DNA of 64,000 bases, taken from positions 2,108,001 to 2,172,000 of the forward strand of contig JAJGBQ010000005.1 of assembly GCA_022457065.1 (NCBI GenBank), in the 5' to 3' direction. This DNA comes from Curvularia sp. ZM96 (Eukaryota > Ascomycota > Dothideomycetes > Pleosporales > Pleosporaceae). A model generated the notes under the pieces. It saw nothing but the letters and a program-made list of their open reading frames with translations. It did not search any database and was not told the origin of the DNA. Of the stretch, positions 11,099-22,087 are shown piece by piece. Numbering within the stretch: position 1 is the first letter of the stretch; each line of letters starts with the position of its first letter. The translations under genes and the position numbers were made by a program.

Positions 11099-12400
11099 GG
11101 CTCAAAATGGAAGCATGAGCTGTCAGCACACTATTGTTTCTGATTCCTAGGTTGAAAAAGGTCGTGTATATGAAACAGGCACAGGAGCTGTTGTCGGGAT
11201 AATGCCCCACTATGTTACCGACGTCATGCGCCCCTGTACGATGGACGTGCTTGTTTCGTGCTTGGCATGTATGTATGTACAATTGTATGGATGCGACTGT
11301 GACCCTGAAAATGCTTAAAGCTTAGGTATGCTTGAATGTCTCCGCACACAACCAAACATGTTCGGTGACATGGTTCTTGTGGCTACCTTGGCTATTCACG
11401 GAGGTCAGCCTTGGTGTGCGAATCCACAATGCTTGTATTACCGAGATGTCATTTCCAGAAGACACCGTGGGTCCCTTGCCGCAAATCGTGGCTATTGTGG
11501 TTCATGCAGAAGTACATAACATGATAAGACGATTCAGCCCGCTGCTGCCAACGGTGAAGCGCAATGTACATAGTACTTGTTGCCCAACCCGGACCTTTTT
11601 CATGAGATGCCAGCGAGCGCATGTCAGCAATGCAATCTTCCAATGCTATCCAGGCTGTTCCACATATTCTCGAAGGAAGACATCTAGTGCAGGAACTGAG
11701 TGGCCCCACCAATCTCCGAGGTATCGGCAAGTACCAGGCGCTTCCATCATGCTATCCGCCTTCACACTGGACACGATGGTGTTAGCAAGCCCGAGAAAAA
11801 CTCCGCAGCAATGCCGCTCTATAAGGATACAGACACAGGAGGCCAAGTAAGCGCGGGGCACTGCTACCGACGGTGCGAAAACAAGCCTGGCTGGTGAAAG
11901 CCTAAGCCGTGCTTATGACGAAGGAAGCAGGCAGAGCCGCAACTACTAATAGACGGTTGGCTCCTTGCATAAGCGTCGGGCGACTTGAAACTAGACGCAC
12001 GTTCGCGACCGTTTCAACCCAGGTACGCGGGCGCTTCGACTAGATGAGACGACTCGCTTGCCTTTCCGCTTGTGGCTAGCGGCGCCCAAGACCCCGGTCG
12101 CAATGCTGTCAAGCGGCATGGTGTCCGCGGTCGTGGGAACGCCTCTGTTCATCTTATGGAAACCTTCGATCATATCAGCCCTTCCAGCGCCTCCTACTGG
12201 TGGAAAAAGCAGCCAAGCATGACTACAGAGCCCACGCCCAGTCCGACTCGACGGGAGCCAGCACGGCGCCTCGCTGTGAAGCGAAGCTTCTGCGGTGCAA
12301 ACTCCAGCCCAACGGGCGGCATCCTGTTTCGCACGTTTAATTAGCACTCGAGCTCCACATGCCATTCTGCAAAAGGGTGTAGCGCCTTGCCGCGCCGTCC
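11099..12400. other. Intergenic region without a supported gene
   Basis: About 1.3 kb between the MDR gene and the LPMO-like gene promoter. The open frame at 11332-11850 (172 codons) has no domain, has an unbalanced composition and competes with long frames on the other strand. The distal part is relatively GC-rich. Confidence 0.5.
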
Positions 12401-12406
12401 TATATA
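12401..12406 (+). promoter_or_regulatory. TATA box of the LPMO-like gene
   Basis: TATATA (in CCTATATAGGCG) 216 bp upstream of the ATG, followed by a long pyrimidine- and ACA-rich leader typical of strongly expressed fungal secreted-protein genes. Confidence 0.5.
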
Positions 12407-12616
12407 GGCGTCACCAGCGTTCCTTTCTTGACTTGTTCCATCAAACTTCAGTTTCTTCACTTTCAACTCACAGCTCCTTTGTCCGTCTTAGGTCTGAGAC
12501 CTGTCATTCGTTCTTCAACCAACCAACTTGTTCACTCTCTTTTACAGAAGCTAGGCTTCCGCTTGTCTCAACCCTACACTTCGCTCTTCTACAGCAAAAC
12601 AACAACTACCGCCACA

Positions 12617-13492
12617 ATGAAGTCCTTCACTATCGCTGCTGCCGTTGCAGGCTTTGCCTCTTCTGTCGCTGCCCACGGTTTCGTCTCCTCGCCGCCTGCC
12701 CGTATGGCCGGCGATGGACTCAAGACCGCTTGTGGTGATGGTGTCTTCAACACTCAGAACTCCGACCGCTACGGCAACGTCCAGGGCTCCCAGCAGAACC
12801 TTCAGGGCAGCCACCCTGACTGCCGCATGTGGCAGTGCAAGGGTGTCCCTTTCTCTGACCATGCCGAGATCCAGTCCTACACCCCTGGCGAAAAGGTCAA
12901 CATGAAGGTCGAGATCCGTGCTCCTCACGACGGTGTTGCCAACGTTTCCATTGTCAGCACTGCCACCGACAAGATCATCGGCAAGCCCCTCATCAGCTGG
13001 GACAAGTACGCCCTTACCTCTGTCCCCATCAGCCAGCACCCTGAGTGGACCGATTTCACCTTCGAGATGCCTGATGTCAGCGCCGAGTGCGCCAAAGAAG
13101 GCGACTGTGTCATTCAGTGGTTCTGGGACGCACCCACAATCAACCAGACCTACGAGTCTTGCGTCGACTTTACCATGGGCTCTGGTTCTGGTTCTGGTTC
13201 TGGATCTGGTTCTGGCAACGGCACCTCTACTGCTCCAGTTGCTGCTCCTTCCCCCTCGTCCGCTCCTGCCGTGCCACAAGATGCCCCTACCACCCCCAGC
13301 GGCTCCGGCTCCGGTTCCAACACTGGTTCTGACTCCAACACTGGCTCCGGCTCTGGCTCAAAGCTCCCAGAGACCTTCACCATCGACAGCTTCATCACCT
13401 GGCTCCGTGCCAACGCCGGCAACGGTGCCGCTGACAAGCTCCGCCGCATGGTCGCTGCTGGACGCGTCCACCCCCGTGCTTTCCGTGATTAG
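12617..13492 (+). CDS. Secreted LPMO-like protein (chitin-binding type-4 fold) with C-terminal module
   Basis: A single exon of 291 aa. Signal peptide residues 1-19 end exactly before His20 (VAA|HGFVSSPPAR), so maturation exposes the N-terminal histidine of a copper histidine brace; the second brace candidate is His104 in RAPHDGVANVSI. The cysteines in ACGDG, DCRMWQCKG, AECAKEGDCV and YESCVDF are placed as in the fungal family I recall with this N-terminus. The predicted role is copper-dependent oxidative attack on chitin or another glycan. A Ser/Gly-rich linker (about 190-265) leads to a separate basic C-terminal module of about 40 residues containing FITWLRANAG and RRMVAAGRVHPRAF. Codon use is strongly biased to C/G at third positions, which suggests high expression. 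The exact AA family is not assigned. Confidence 0.85.
   Translation: MKSFTIAAAVAGFASSVAAHGFVSSPPARMAGDGLKTACGDGVFNTQNSDRYGNVQGSQQNLQGSHPDCRMWQCKGVPFSDHAEIQSYTPGEKVNMKVEIRAPHDGVANVSIVSTATDKIIGKPLISWDKYALTSVPISQHPEWTDFTFEMPDVSAECAKEGDCVIQWFWDAPTINQTYESCVDFTMGSGSGSGSGSGSGNGTSTAPVAAPSPSSAPAVPQDAPTTPSGSGSGSNTGSDSNTGSGSGSKLPETFTIDSFITWLRANAGNGAADKLRRMVAAGRVHPRAFRD
13177..13220 (+). repeat. Coding GGTTCT microsatellite in the LPMO-like linker
   Basis: Imperfect tandem GGTTCT/GGCTCT hexamers encoding Gly-Ser repeats in the flexible linker; a second Ser-Gly block follows near 13300-13360. Such hexamer repeats can change in length without breaking the frame. Confidence 0.7.
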
Positions 13493-14250
13493 ATTTCTGC
13501 TAGAAACTGATGACAAGCGGATCATACCAAGCTTCATAAAATTCTCAAAGGCGAGGCCTCGCTATTCCATTCTGCTGTAGATATATACTTAAATGATACA
13601 TTTGTTCACACTTTGTGGGAGCTGTACATCTTATTCTTGCTGAGATATCTTCTGTGAAAGTTTTCATACCGCCGTCATAAAAAGAGCACAATCTTGCAAG
13701 CTTCCAATCACCATAGAGAAGTCATCAATACCTATGATCGAAACCGGGTATACACATTGCACAACGATCGCATTTATGCTAGCCACGTGCCCTCTGCATA
13801 TAGCAGCATGTTTGAAGACTCTTGATTTTTTAAGTCAGTGAGGATTAGATACCTGCGAGCATTGCCCGCTGAGCCTTTCACCTTTTACAGTCTATTGAAA
13901 AATGACCTCAGGATGTAGATACATTTCCAAAAACAACATCATCACGACATGAAAATATTTAGTGCTACTAGTCAGCCGAGAGCCCTCTGCCGACCCGTTC
14001 ACTGTAGCTCAGTCTACGCACAAGCCCCCTCCCCCAAAGCACAATTACATGCATGCGAACAGAATGAGCACAGATAATCAGCATCGGCAAGAAACAGATA
14101 TACCCAATATATCGAAGAACTAAGAAAGAGTCTGACTAGTAAAATGACCAGCTAACCATCACTAACGGCAACCAAGACAAGATATGACATTAATGTAGTA
14201 TGCACCACAAATAATGTGCCTAAAAGAATGCCAAATCAGTGAATTCCCTG
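13493..14250. other. Convergent 3' intergenic region
   Basis: Between the stops of the LPMO-like gene and the following minus-strand gene. No coding sequence, tRNA or repeat is recognised. Confidence 0.5.
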
Positions 14251-16038
14251 CTACGATGTGGCATCTGGGGCCTGCAGCACATCCGTCTGCTGCAGGTCCC
14301 AGAATCCATTGAAGAAATCATCATGCAAACCCTCATTCATTCCACTCAACGGAGCCAGTTCCACATCCAACAGACTCAATCCCCTCTCTGCATGACTGTC
14401 AAGAATGTCGGAATAATCAACAGTATCGCAAGGAGAGAAAGGCTGAATATCTTGCTGTGGTTCTCCAGAGACGACATTGGCGGTAAATTCCAATTGGGGA
14501 GAAGTGCTAGGCGAAAAGTCAAGGTGAGGTCCAACGGGCCAGCCTGAGGGATTTTGGGACGTGATTGCCGGTGGTATCATATTGAGACTGGTCGATTCAA
14601 GGATGTTCCCATACGGACTGGGTGGTGGTAACGCCTGTCGCTGTTGTACGGAGGGCATCGATATGCCGTACTGGAAGTTGTGCTGCGGAGACGTTTGAAG
14701 GACTGACGGTGGCAAAGCCGCTGACAGTAAGGTGGCATGTGCTTGCTCGCTGGAGGGACCCACATGTGACCTGGGAGGCGAATCCATAGAAAACATACCA
14801 GACGTCGTATTCGTACCTGGAGGACTATTGCTTACCAGCTGGTGCGGTTGCTTATGCTGTCGCTGAAGACTCGCAGTTGCCAATAATCGAGGCTGAAGAG
14901 TCGTTGAGCCACCTCGGACTGTTTTGCTTCGCATGGTAGCTGCATTTCTTGGTCTCTTCAAGGGACGTGGCTCACATTCTGCCGCTTCACTGCTTTTCGT
15001 ATTTGGCCGCTTGCTATTGCCCACACGATTCTGATCTTTGCGCTTGGCATACGCCTTGGGAGCATTCACAAACATGCGTATCTGCCATGCGGAACTCATA
15101 ACGTTCTCGCATATGGACTTCTCTTGCTGTAGAGCAGTAATGATGTTGTCTAAGAATTGTAGGATTAGCTCATGCCTCTTGTACTTGTGACCTTTCTACT
15201 GCTTACCCAAACGGCCCGCACAGTCGATATCCTTGTCTTCATCATCACCCTTTCGCTCATCGTTTACATAGTCATTCTGGTGCCAGCCACGAAACCCTTT
15301 CTTAACCTGCTCAAGCAAGCAGTCAAACACCTTGTGAGCATACGCCTCCACAAGATCTGACTGGTAGTGTGCTCCGTAGACCCATCTCTTCAATGCAGTA
15401 GAGTTGGCGTTATCCCTAGCAAGATCCCCGCAAACCATAGCGTTGTAGATGCGCTCGACATGGAATTCACGGTTCTTCTCAGTCTCAGCGATGGTTGGAT
15501 CGCTCTTTGGGTCTCTCCAAGGCATTCTGCCGAACCGCATTTTGTCACGGCGGTAGACCTTTGCGTGTTCTGAGTTCGAGAACCGACCAAGAAATGGCCC
15601 ATAATACTGGCTTGGCGTCTGTGGAAGTGCGCTGCTGGGCCGTGATGCGGGCGGCTGACTGGGTATCATAGGAGCTATCCACGGCTCTTCTACAGAGAAA
15701 ACACGACCTGCGTTAAGTGGCTGAACGCCATCTCTCCTAAGAGTTGGCTGCGACGTATATCCCAGAGATGGAGGATCATGCGCTGTGACTTGGTTGATGT
15801 CGAAGCCGATGCTCGGCATGTCAGCTTGGTCGATCTCATTTGCGTCGCCAAAAGGTAGGCTATGAGGATCAAGATGTCTGTGCGAAGCTTCCAAGTCGTG
15901 CAGGTTATGTGTTACGTCCTCCAAATGACCGTGGCCATCATCAAAGCTCGAAGTGTAGAGTGGTTGTTTGGCAAGTTTGTCTCTTGAGATAGGACTATTC
16001 TCAAGGGACAGTTTCGTAGAGCGCAAAGATTCGTTCAT
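14251..16038 (-). CDS. Uncharacterised, largely disordered protein, probably nuclear
   Basis: Two exons, 16038-15207 and 15149-14251, with a 57-bp intron (GTAAGC donor, CTAAT branch, TTAG acceptor), product 576 aa. The frame is restored exactly and reads GRLG|DNIITALQQ. Residues about 150-280 hold the only ordered-looking segment: GPFLGRFSNSEHAKVYRRDK, then helices containing YNAMVCGDLARDNANSTALK, VEAYAHKVFDCLLEQVKKGF and GWHQNDYV. Just after the junction comes a helix (ENVMSSAWQIRMFV), then a basic cluster (KAYAKRKDQNR, PRPLKRPRNA) suitable as a nuclear localisation signal. The C-terminal 200 residues are Pro/Ser/Gln-rich and end in an acidic stretch, as in transcriptional activators. No DNA-binding domain is recognised; a regulatory role is inference. 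Confidence 0.7.
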
Positions 16039-17365
16039 GTAGTGTCCGGTACTCTTTCAGGAGTTAAATTACTACGTGTTGTATAGAAATGGAATAGGTT
16101 TGTTGAAAAAGACCTCGAGAGTGTGGCTCAGTGACAATGGCAGGGCTTACTTTACTAAACGAAGGTATACGTATCGTGAAGAGAAGCCATTTATATCGTG
16201 TATACAAACGTCTAGAGTGACTCCTGTATTGACTCTCCGTTCTCGGACTTGGTCAGTCTTGAAGTTGGCAATTACTCGTGATCTATTCACGCGTTCGCAT
16301 CGGCCGCCTTTAGGCCTCTACACGGCGTTTGGCACTTTCATCACGCGCTGTTGGCCAGATATACAGATGTACCATCAGTCACTAGAACCTCGTGAGCTGC
16401 AATTCTACTGTTCATGCTGATTATAACCCCCTCCTATCTGGTGGGAAAACGGAGCCTATCCGAGTCCACGATAGCATTAAGCTGGACATGACCATGCCGC
16501 CTAGGCTCTCGACCAAGGATATCTCTGTCCAATCAAAAGAGAGTGAAGTGAGTGAGAGGGAGTCTCATTTCTGTATCCTGACTAGGTAACGCTTGAGGAT
16601 AGGGATGGAATGAATTTGGCATCTGGACGCAACGCATAGAACAGGACTGCTGTAGTCGAAGTGCCTGCCGAATGTAAACGAAGGAAGAAATTTGGATGTG
16701 CTTCTCGAGAGACGCGCCGAAATGATCTACAAAGATGCACGATAGATCAATTCTGGGGCAGATCGGTCGTTGCTAAGTGGAAGATTTGTTTCCATCCGTC
16801 ATCAGTTCTCATGTACTTTGCCCTAGGTAAGGTTTTGTGTAGTTGGGCTACTCAAGGGGCCATGAAAATGCCTGGTACCTGAATTCTATCTTGTTCCAAA
16901 TATCCAATACGTACAAAACCACACGTAGGCTCATAGAAGATCAGATACGGCGCCTATGTGAAAGTGGAGAGACGTCGCGGACAAGGATGATCCGGCTCCC
17001 TACGCGCCTGGCCGTCAGGAAAATATGACATGAGATTATCGTTTTGTACGGGATTTGTAATCTTACTACCGTGGCATAGATACTCGACGTGGTTGAATGA
17101 CGCACACCGCGTTCCTCGGTCATTCCGCTCCTTGTCACTAATTCCGCGCTCTGCGAGGACGGCTCGTCTTCCCCGCACCAGCCGGCATCATGAGCTAGGA
17201 ATTCTATGGTATTATCCCTGCGCACCAAGTAGTATATGGGTGGAATAGCCTATATTTTTTTAATACTTAGCTGCACCTGCTGTAGAGAAAAACTTTGTCG
17301 TGAACTAAATCTATCGTTCCTATGTTAGTTGATACTCACATCAACCAAATACGCCAACGATCATC
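16039..17365. other. Divergent intergenic region
   Basis: About 1.3 kb upstream of both the minus-strand disordered protein gene and the plus-strand P450 gene. Open frames are at most 114 codons and lack domains. A TATATTTTT stretch near 17247 could serve the P450 gene. Confidence 0.45.
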
Positions 17366-19058
17366 ATGATCTCCACCATTCTTGATGTACTGTCTTTGCA
17401 GTTCACCAGTCATCCATTCCGATCTTTTCTGCTCTTGACGATTCTTGCGCCCGTCCTATATATCCTGACCAACGAGTACGTACGGTATTCGCGACGTATC
17501 AAAGGACTCCCGGGACCGAGAAACTGGCCATTGGTGGGAAACATCCCAGATATAAAATACAATGCAGCAGAGAAGTATCGGGAATGGAGCAAGGTGTTTG
17601 GCGCAGTATACCAAATCCAGCTGGGAAACGAACCAGTGGTTGTGGTAAATAGCGCAGAGGCTGCGAGAAAGTTATTTGGTGGCAACAGTCAAGCATTGAG
17701 TTCAAGGCCAGTTTTCTGGACTTTCCACAAGGTGAGATTTGCTGGTCCATGGATCGGAATGCGTCGCTGAGGATAACATAGGTGCTTTCGAACACGGCTG
17801 GTACGACTATTGGCACTTCACCATTCAGTGAGTCGCTCAAGCGTCGGAGAAAGGGCGCTGCCTCTGCATTGAACAAGCCTTCTATTGCGACATACGTGGA
17901 TCATCTCGACCTCGAGACGAAGGAATTCATCAAAGACGCTTTTGAATCAGGAAACGCCGGAACTGTCGGTGTGAATCCAATGCCCATGATAGAGCGTCTC
18001 TCTCTCTCACTCGCTTTGACGCTCAACTGGGGGACGCGCATGAGTAGTCGACATGACCCCATGTTTCATGAGATTTGTGAAGTTGAGGCTGCGATATCAA
18101 AGTTTCGCAGCACCACCGGAAATTTGCAGGACTACATTCCCATACTGAGACTCAACCCCTTCAGCTTCGGCACCAGATCAGCAAAAGAGTATCGCAATCG
18201 CAGAGATGTTTACTTGACCAAGCTAAATCGTGATCTGGACGAACGCATGGAGAAGGGAGTTCATAAGCCATGCATCCAAGCGAACATTATCCAAGACAAA
18301 GATGCGGCACTGAACAAAGAAGAGCTGACATCAATTAGCTTGACGATGTTGTCTGGAGGACTAGACACGATTACGACGCTGGTCCAATGGAGTGTGGCCT
18401 TGCTCGCTCAAAGACCCGATATCCAAGCCAAGGCAATTCAAGAGATTAGGAAATTCCATTCGGAGAAAGAGCCCCTGGCTGATGCCTATGATGACCAGAA
18501 GTGTGGATACATTGTGGCGTTGGTTCGAGAGTGTCTGCGGTATTATACCGTTCTACGACTGGCCCTTCCGCGGGCAACCGTCAAGGATGTGATGTACGAC
18601 GGCAAGCTCATCCCAGCCGGCAGCACGATATACTTGAACGCGTGGGCGTGCAACATGGGTAAGCAGTTCTGTGGTGTCGAGAGTACACTTGTTGGTGCAA
18701 AGCTGACTCTTGCGTAGATCCCGAGGTTTGGAGCGATCCAGATGAGTTCCGGCCAGAGCGCTGGCTTGAACAGCCTGATGCGCCATTGCACAGCTATGGG
18801 CTAGGATACAGGATGTGTGCTGGCTCACTGCTGGCTAACCGGGAGCTGTATCTGGTATTTCTGAGGATGTTGAACAGCTTCGAGCTCATCCCGGATTCGG
18901 ATGTGGACGTGCATCCTGTGCGAGGCAGCTCCGACCCTACCAGTCTCGTGACCATGTGCCGAGCTTACAAGGTCGTGTTCAAGCCGCGGAACGAGCGGAT
19001 ACTGCGTGAGGCATTGAAGGCGGCGGATGCACGATTGGCCGAGCGCGAGAAGACGTGA
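17366..19058 (+). CDS. Cytochrome P450, CYP504-like (phenylacetate hydroxylase type)
   Basis: Three exons, 17366-17731, 17782-18658 and 18718-19058 (introns 50 and 59 bp), product 527 aa. Residues about 18-38 are the ER membrane anchor, followed by the proline hinge LPGPRNWPLVGNIPD. The I-helix oxygen-binding region is SGGLDTITT, the ExxR motif is ECLR, and the heme-binding loop is YGLGYRMCAG with the cysteine ligand. The N-terminal third (SSRPVFWTFHK|VLSNTAGTTIGTSPF) and the tail NRELYLVFLRML fit CYP504-type enzymes, which hydroxylate phenylacetate or 3-hydroxyphenylacetate on the route to homogentisate. The subfamily is assigned from memory of motifs only. No other phenylacetate-pathway gene is adjacent. 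Confidence 0.85.
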
Positions 19059-19406
19059 GTTGAGCCGTGGGTGGTGTTGAGTGCATGCGTGGCTTGGCGG
19101 GCGGAATCGTTGCGGTTGCAGCGGTGGTGCGGGACTCTTGGACGTCGCCCAATCATCTTGAGGATGCCTCGTTGAACTTTGCGCATAGTTTAGTTTTGTC
19201 AATGACAGCGAAGACTGCTTTCTCCCAAACCCATTGTGTATGACACGCACCGCGATCTGTGCCGCCCTGCCGCCCAAAATTTCTTCACACTCGCGCATGG
19301 CTTGCCTACCTATACCTGGCTGTTGTCGATTCGGCCACTAGAGTGCACGCGACACGTTCCCTTCCAACACCATGACCGGCGTCTCTGCGAGGTAGAAGGC
19401 AACATT
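19059..19406. other. Short intergenic region
   Basis: Between the P450 stop and the chosen glycosyltransferase-like start. An in-frame upstream ATG at 19236 would extend the next protein by 57 residues of poor composition ahead of the membrane segment; I treat it as leader. Confidence 0.5.
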
Positions 19407-21690
19407 ATGTTCAGAAAGACAATGCTCCCCGGTGACGAGGAACTGGGCAAGAAGGACGATGATCACCGGTTCAAGCCAGCGCGCAAGTCGAGCTGGTCCA
19501 TATGGGGCCACTCTTTCCGCTGGCGACGGCGGAGGATAATACTTGCCATGGCCGGCCTGTTGCTGCTATACTACCTGCTCCATGGCACTGCAGATGACCA
19601 CGATAACTTCACTCCACAGCAATATCCATCAACTCTGGCGCGACCAACAACGTCCACGTATACGAGCCCGAGTGCAGCCGAAGACGAGCCCACCGGGGCA
19701 CCCGAGGGCATACAGAGGCCGGGCCACGGCGAGCCCACGCCCCATACATATGACGGGCAGGTACGCTTCTTTCGCCTCGCCAGCAGTTTGCGAGCGTCGG
19801 CCTCGTCGACGGGCGGCTACGACAAGAAGAACAGAAACATACTCTTTGCCATATCGACTCTAAAGAGCGCCTCTGTGCTATTGTCAATGGCATGCGACAT
19901 GTCCAAATGGAACAGGAACCATGTCCATGTGGCTTTTATGGGAAGGGATGGGATACCTTTGGAAGATTTGCTCGAGATTAATGGCATAGACAAGACCGAG
20001 TGCCCTGCTCTGTGGCACGATGCACGGCCAGACTATGCAGAGTACGTCCATCCAGCTTGCATGACCACTCGAGGCGCTTGCCGCTCTGGGCTGACATGCT
20101 GTCTACAGATACAGCACTGATTCACGCGCCGAGTCCGCAGTAAAGGGTGCCTTGTCGCACATCGATCACTTTCTTCATCCTCAGGCTGTTATCATCCACG
20201 ATGCACTATCAGAAGACGAGTTCTTTGTTCGAGGCATACGGAGCAAGACGAAAACGCTACACATGGCTCTCATTGAAGTGCCCAAAGATAGGCTGGACGA
20301 CTTCACATGGGTTACCCGGCTTGACGCAGGATCACTGAAGCGCTGGCACGACCCTACTGTCGACATCCTGATTCAGGTGCCACCATACTCTTCAAGTGTG
20401 CTGCAGTTACTCAAGTCAATCAAGGATGCGGATTACAGTGGCCTAAGACCGCCACGCATCACCATCGAATTACCTGCCGAACTCGATAGATCTGTGGAAG
20501 AATATATAACGAAATTCAAGTGGCCACCCAGTGGTAACGAGCATTACTTAGGAAGCTGGCTCACTGTCAGACGGCGCATTGCGAACCACGCGTACAGTCA
20601 GGAGGAATCGGCCATACGCTTCCTCGAGCTTTTCTATCCCGTGAGCTCCACCAATTCGCATATGCTTCTGCTTTCTTCACAAACGCACGTTGCCCGGCAG
20701 TTCTTCCACTTTGTCAAGTATGCGCTGCTAGAATACAAGTACTCCGCATTTGGCACTCATGACAGTGGGGATCTGATGGGCGTTAGCCTTGAGCTGCCGA
20801 CAAAGCTCTTAGATAATCAAGCGAAGCTCCAACTCCCGTCAACTAGAGACATGCATACAGATCGGTACAAAAAGCTATACCCTAAAGCGAAGAGTGCGCC
20901 GTTCCTGTGGCAGGCTCCCAACAGTCACGCCACGTTATTCTTTGGTGAAAAGTGGGCGGAATTTCATTCATTCTTGAGCAATCGAGTGGTTAAGCATCGA
21001 GATTCCGTAAAGTGGACGTCCCGAGCGAAACTGGTGTCGGAAACACTACCAGCATGGTCCGAGTATATGCTTGAATTCATGCGAGCCCGGGGCTACTCGC
21101 TATTGTATCCTGCGATGATGCCTAGCGAGTTTGTCACCATTCACAAAGAACTATACCGGGTCCCCGAGGAGTTAAGTGCATCACTCGTAGGTGTCAATGA
21201 GGAAGCAAAAGCGGCAGAACAGAATGAAGCTTTTCAGCGTGCGGGGACACCACCAGGCGTGCCCAAAGGGGTAGAAGCAAAAGCTATGACGGATGCACGA
21301 CCTCTTCATCAGGTACTTCCGTTTGATGGTGATCTTCCTGAGATTCCTCACCTCCCTTGGCTGCTCTACAACGGCCAGCAAATTGATCCTGCCAACGTGT
21401 CGACTATTACACAGGCATACGCTGAGCAATTTCGCAAAGAGGTGGGCGGGTGCGAGACAATCAAAGGAAAGCACAGAAAGAGGGTTGAGGGGCAGGCGGC
21501 CGATTTGTTTTGTTTCGGTAATGAGAATAAAGAGGATTGGGAGGAAGACGAGACACGGGAGACGGAGCTGTTTGATGCGCCGATTGACGATCAGCTGGAG
21601 AAGCTGCTTGTAGATGGGCTGCCGACCAAGACGACATCTATAAAGGAAGTGAAACCTACGAGGCCTATGACAGGGGCTGATGATGCGTAG
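19407..21690 (+). CDS. Type II membrane protein, fungal glycosyltransferase-2-like
   Basis: Two exons, 19407-20041 and 20109-21690, with a 67-bp intron (GTACGT donor, CTACAG acceptor), product 738 aa. A basic cytosolic tail (RWRRRR) precedes one transmembrane segment, residues about 44-58 (IILAMAGLLLLYYLL), then a Pro/Thr/Ser-rich stem: the layout of a Golgi type II glycosyltransferase. The lumenal domain includes NILFAISTLKSASVLLSMAC, VTRLDAGSLKRWHDPTVDIL and YLGSWLTVRRRIAN. The resemblance is to a conserved fungal family annotated as glycosyltransferase 2. I cannot point with certainty to the DxD motif, so the enzymatic claim is moderate. The C-terminal 100 residues are acidic and variable. 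Confidence 0.75.
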
Positions 21691-22087
21691 GCAAAGATGA
21701 TGTGGCCTTTGAATACACGTTAATTTTTCTATCGACATGAGGCTTCTGATGTGTCGTGTATGTGGCTCAAGTGGCGCGGGTGGTGGCGAGCAGAGAGCTG
21801 GGGCGGCGGGGTTCGGAAATGCTCGGCGCCTTGCCGGATTCGCCATGACGCCGACAGGGCTGGAGATTTTTTTGGGTCGAGAATCTTCATCCACAGCGGC
21901 CACCGTTTGCCTGCCCATCTCTTGCCATTTCTCTGCGTGCGCAATCCCCTCAATTCATCTTCTGGCGTTGAAGCATATTTGGGGTCCCTTTTTCTTCTTT
22001 CTGTTCCTGTTCTTTCTTCCTTCATACTGTTTAGATACCCCCCATTCGTCGAGACACGCTGCAAAAAGACAGTAGGCATTGGGCACT
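21691..22087. other. Intergenic region with mitochondrial RNA polymerase leader
   Basis: About 400 bp. A CT-rich stretch (TTTTTCTTCTTTCTG and similar, 21985-22030) just before the mitochondrial RNA polymerase gene is a typical fungal pyrimidine-rich promoter/leader tract. Confidence 0.45.

Noticed and set aside
11332..11850. A 172-codon plus-strand open frame between the MDR and LPMO-like genes
   Set aside because: No domain, no signal peptide, no splice or promoter support, and competing frames on the other strand; treated as chance.
12551..13279. A 242-codon minus-strand frame opposite the LPMO-like gene
   Set aside because: Antisense shadow caused by strong third-position C/G bias of the real gene; low-complexity composition.
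22079..22087. A start of the mitochondrial RNA polymerase three codons upstream
   Set aside because: The upstream codon is TTG; the first ATG is at 22088 and begins a good targeting sequence.
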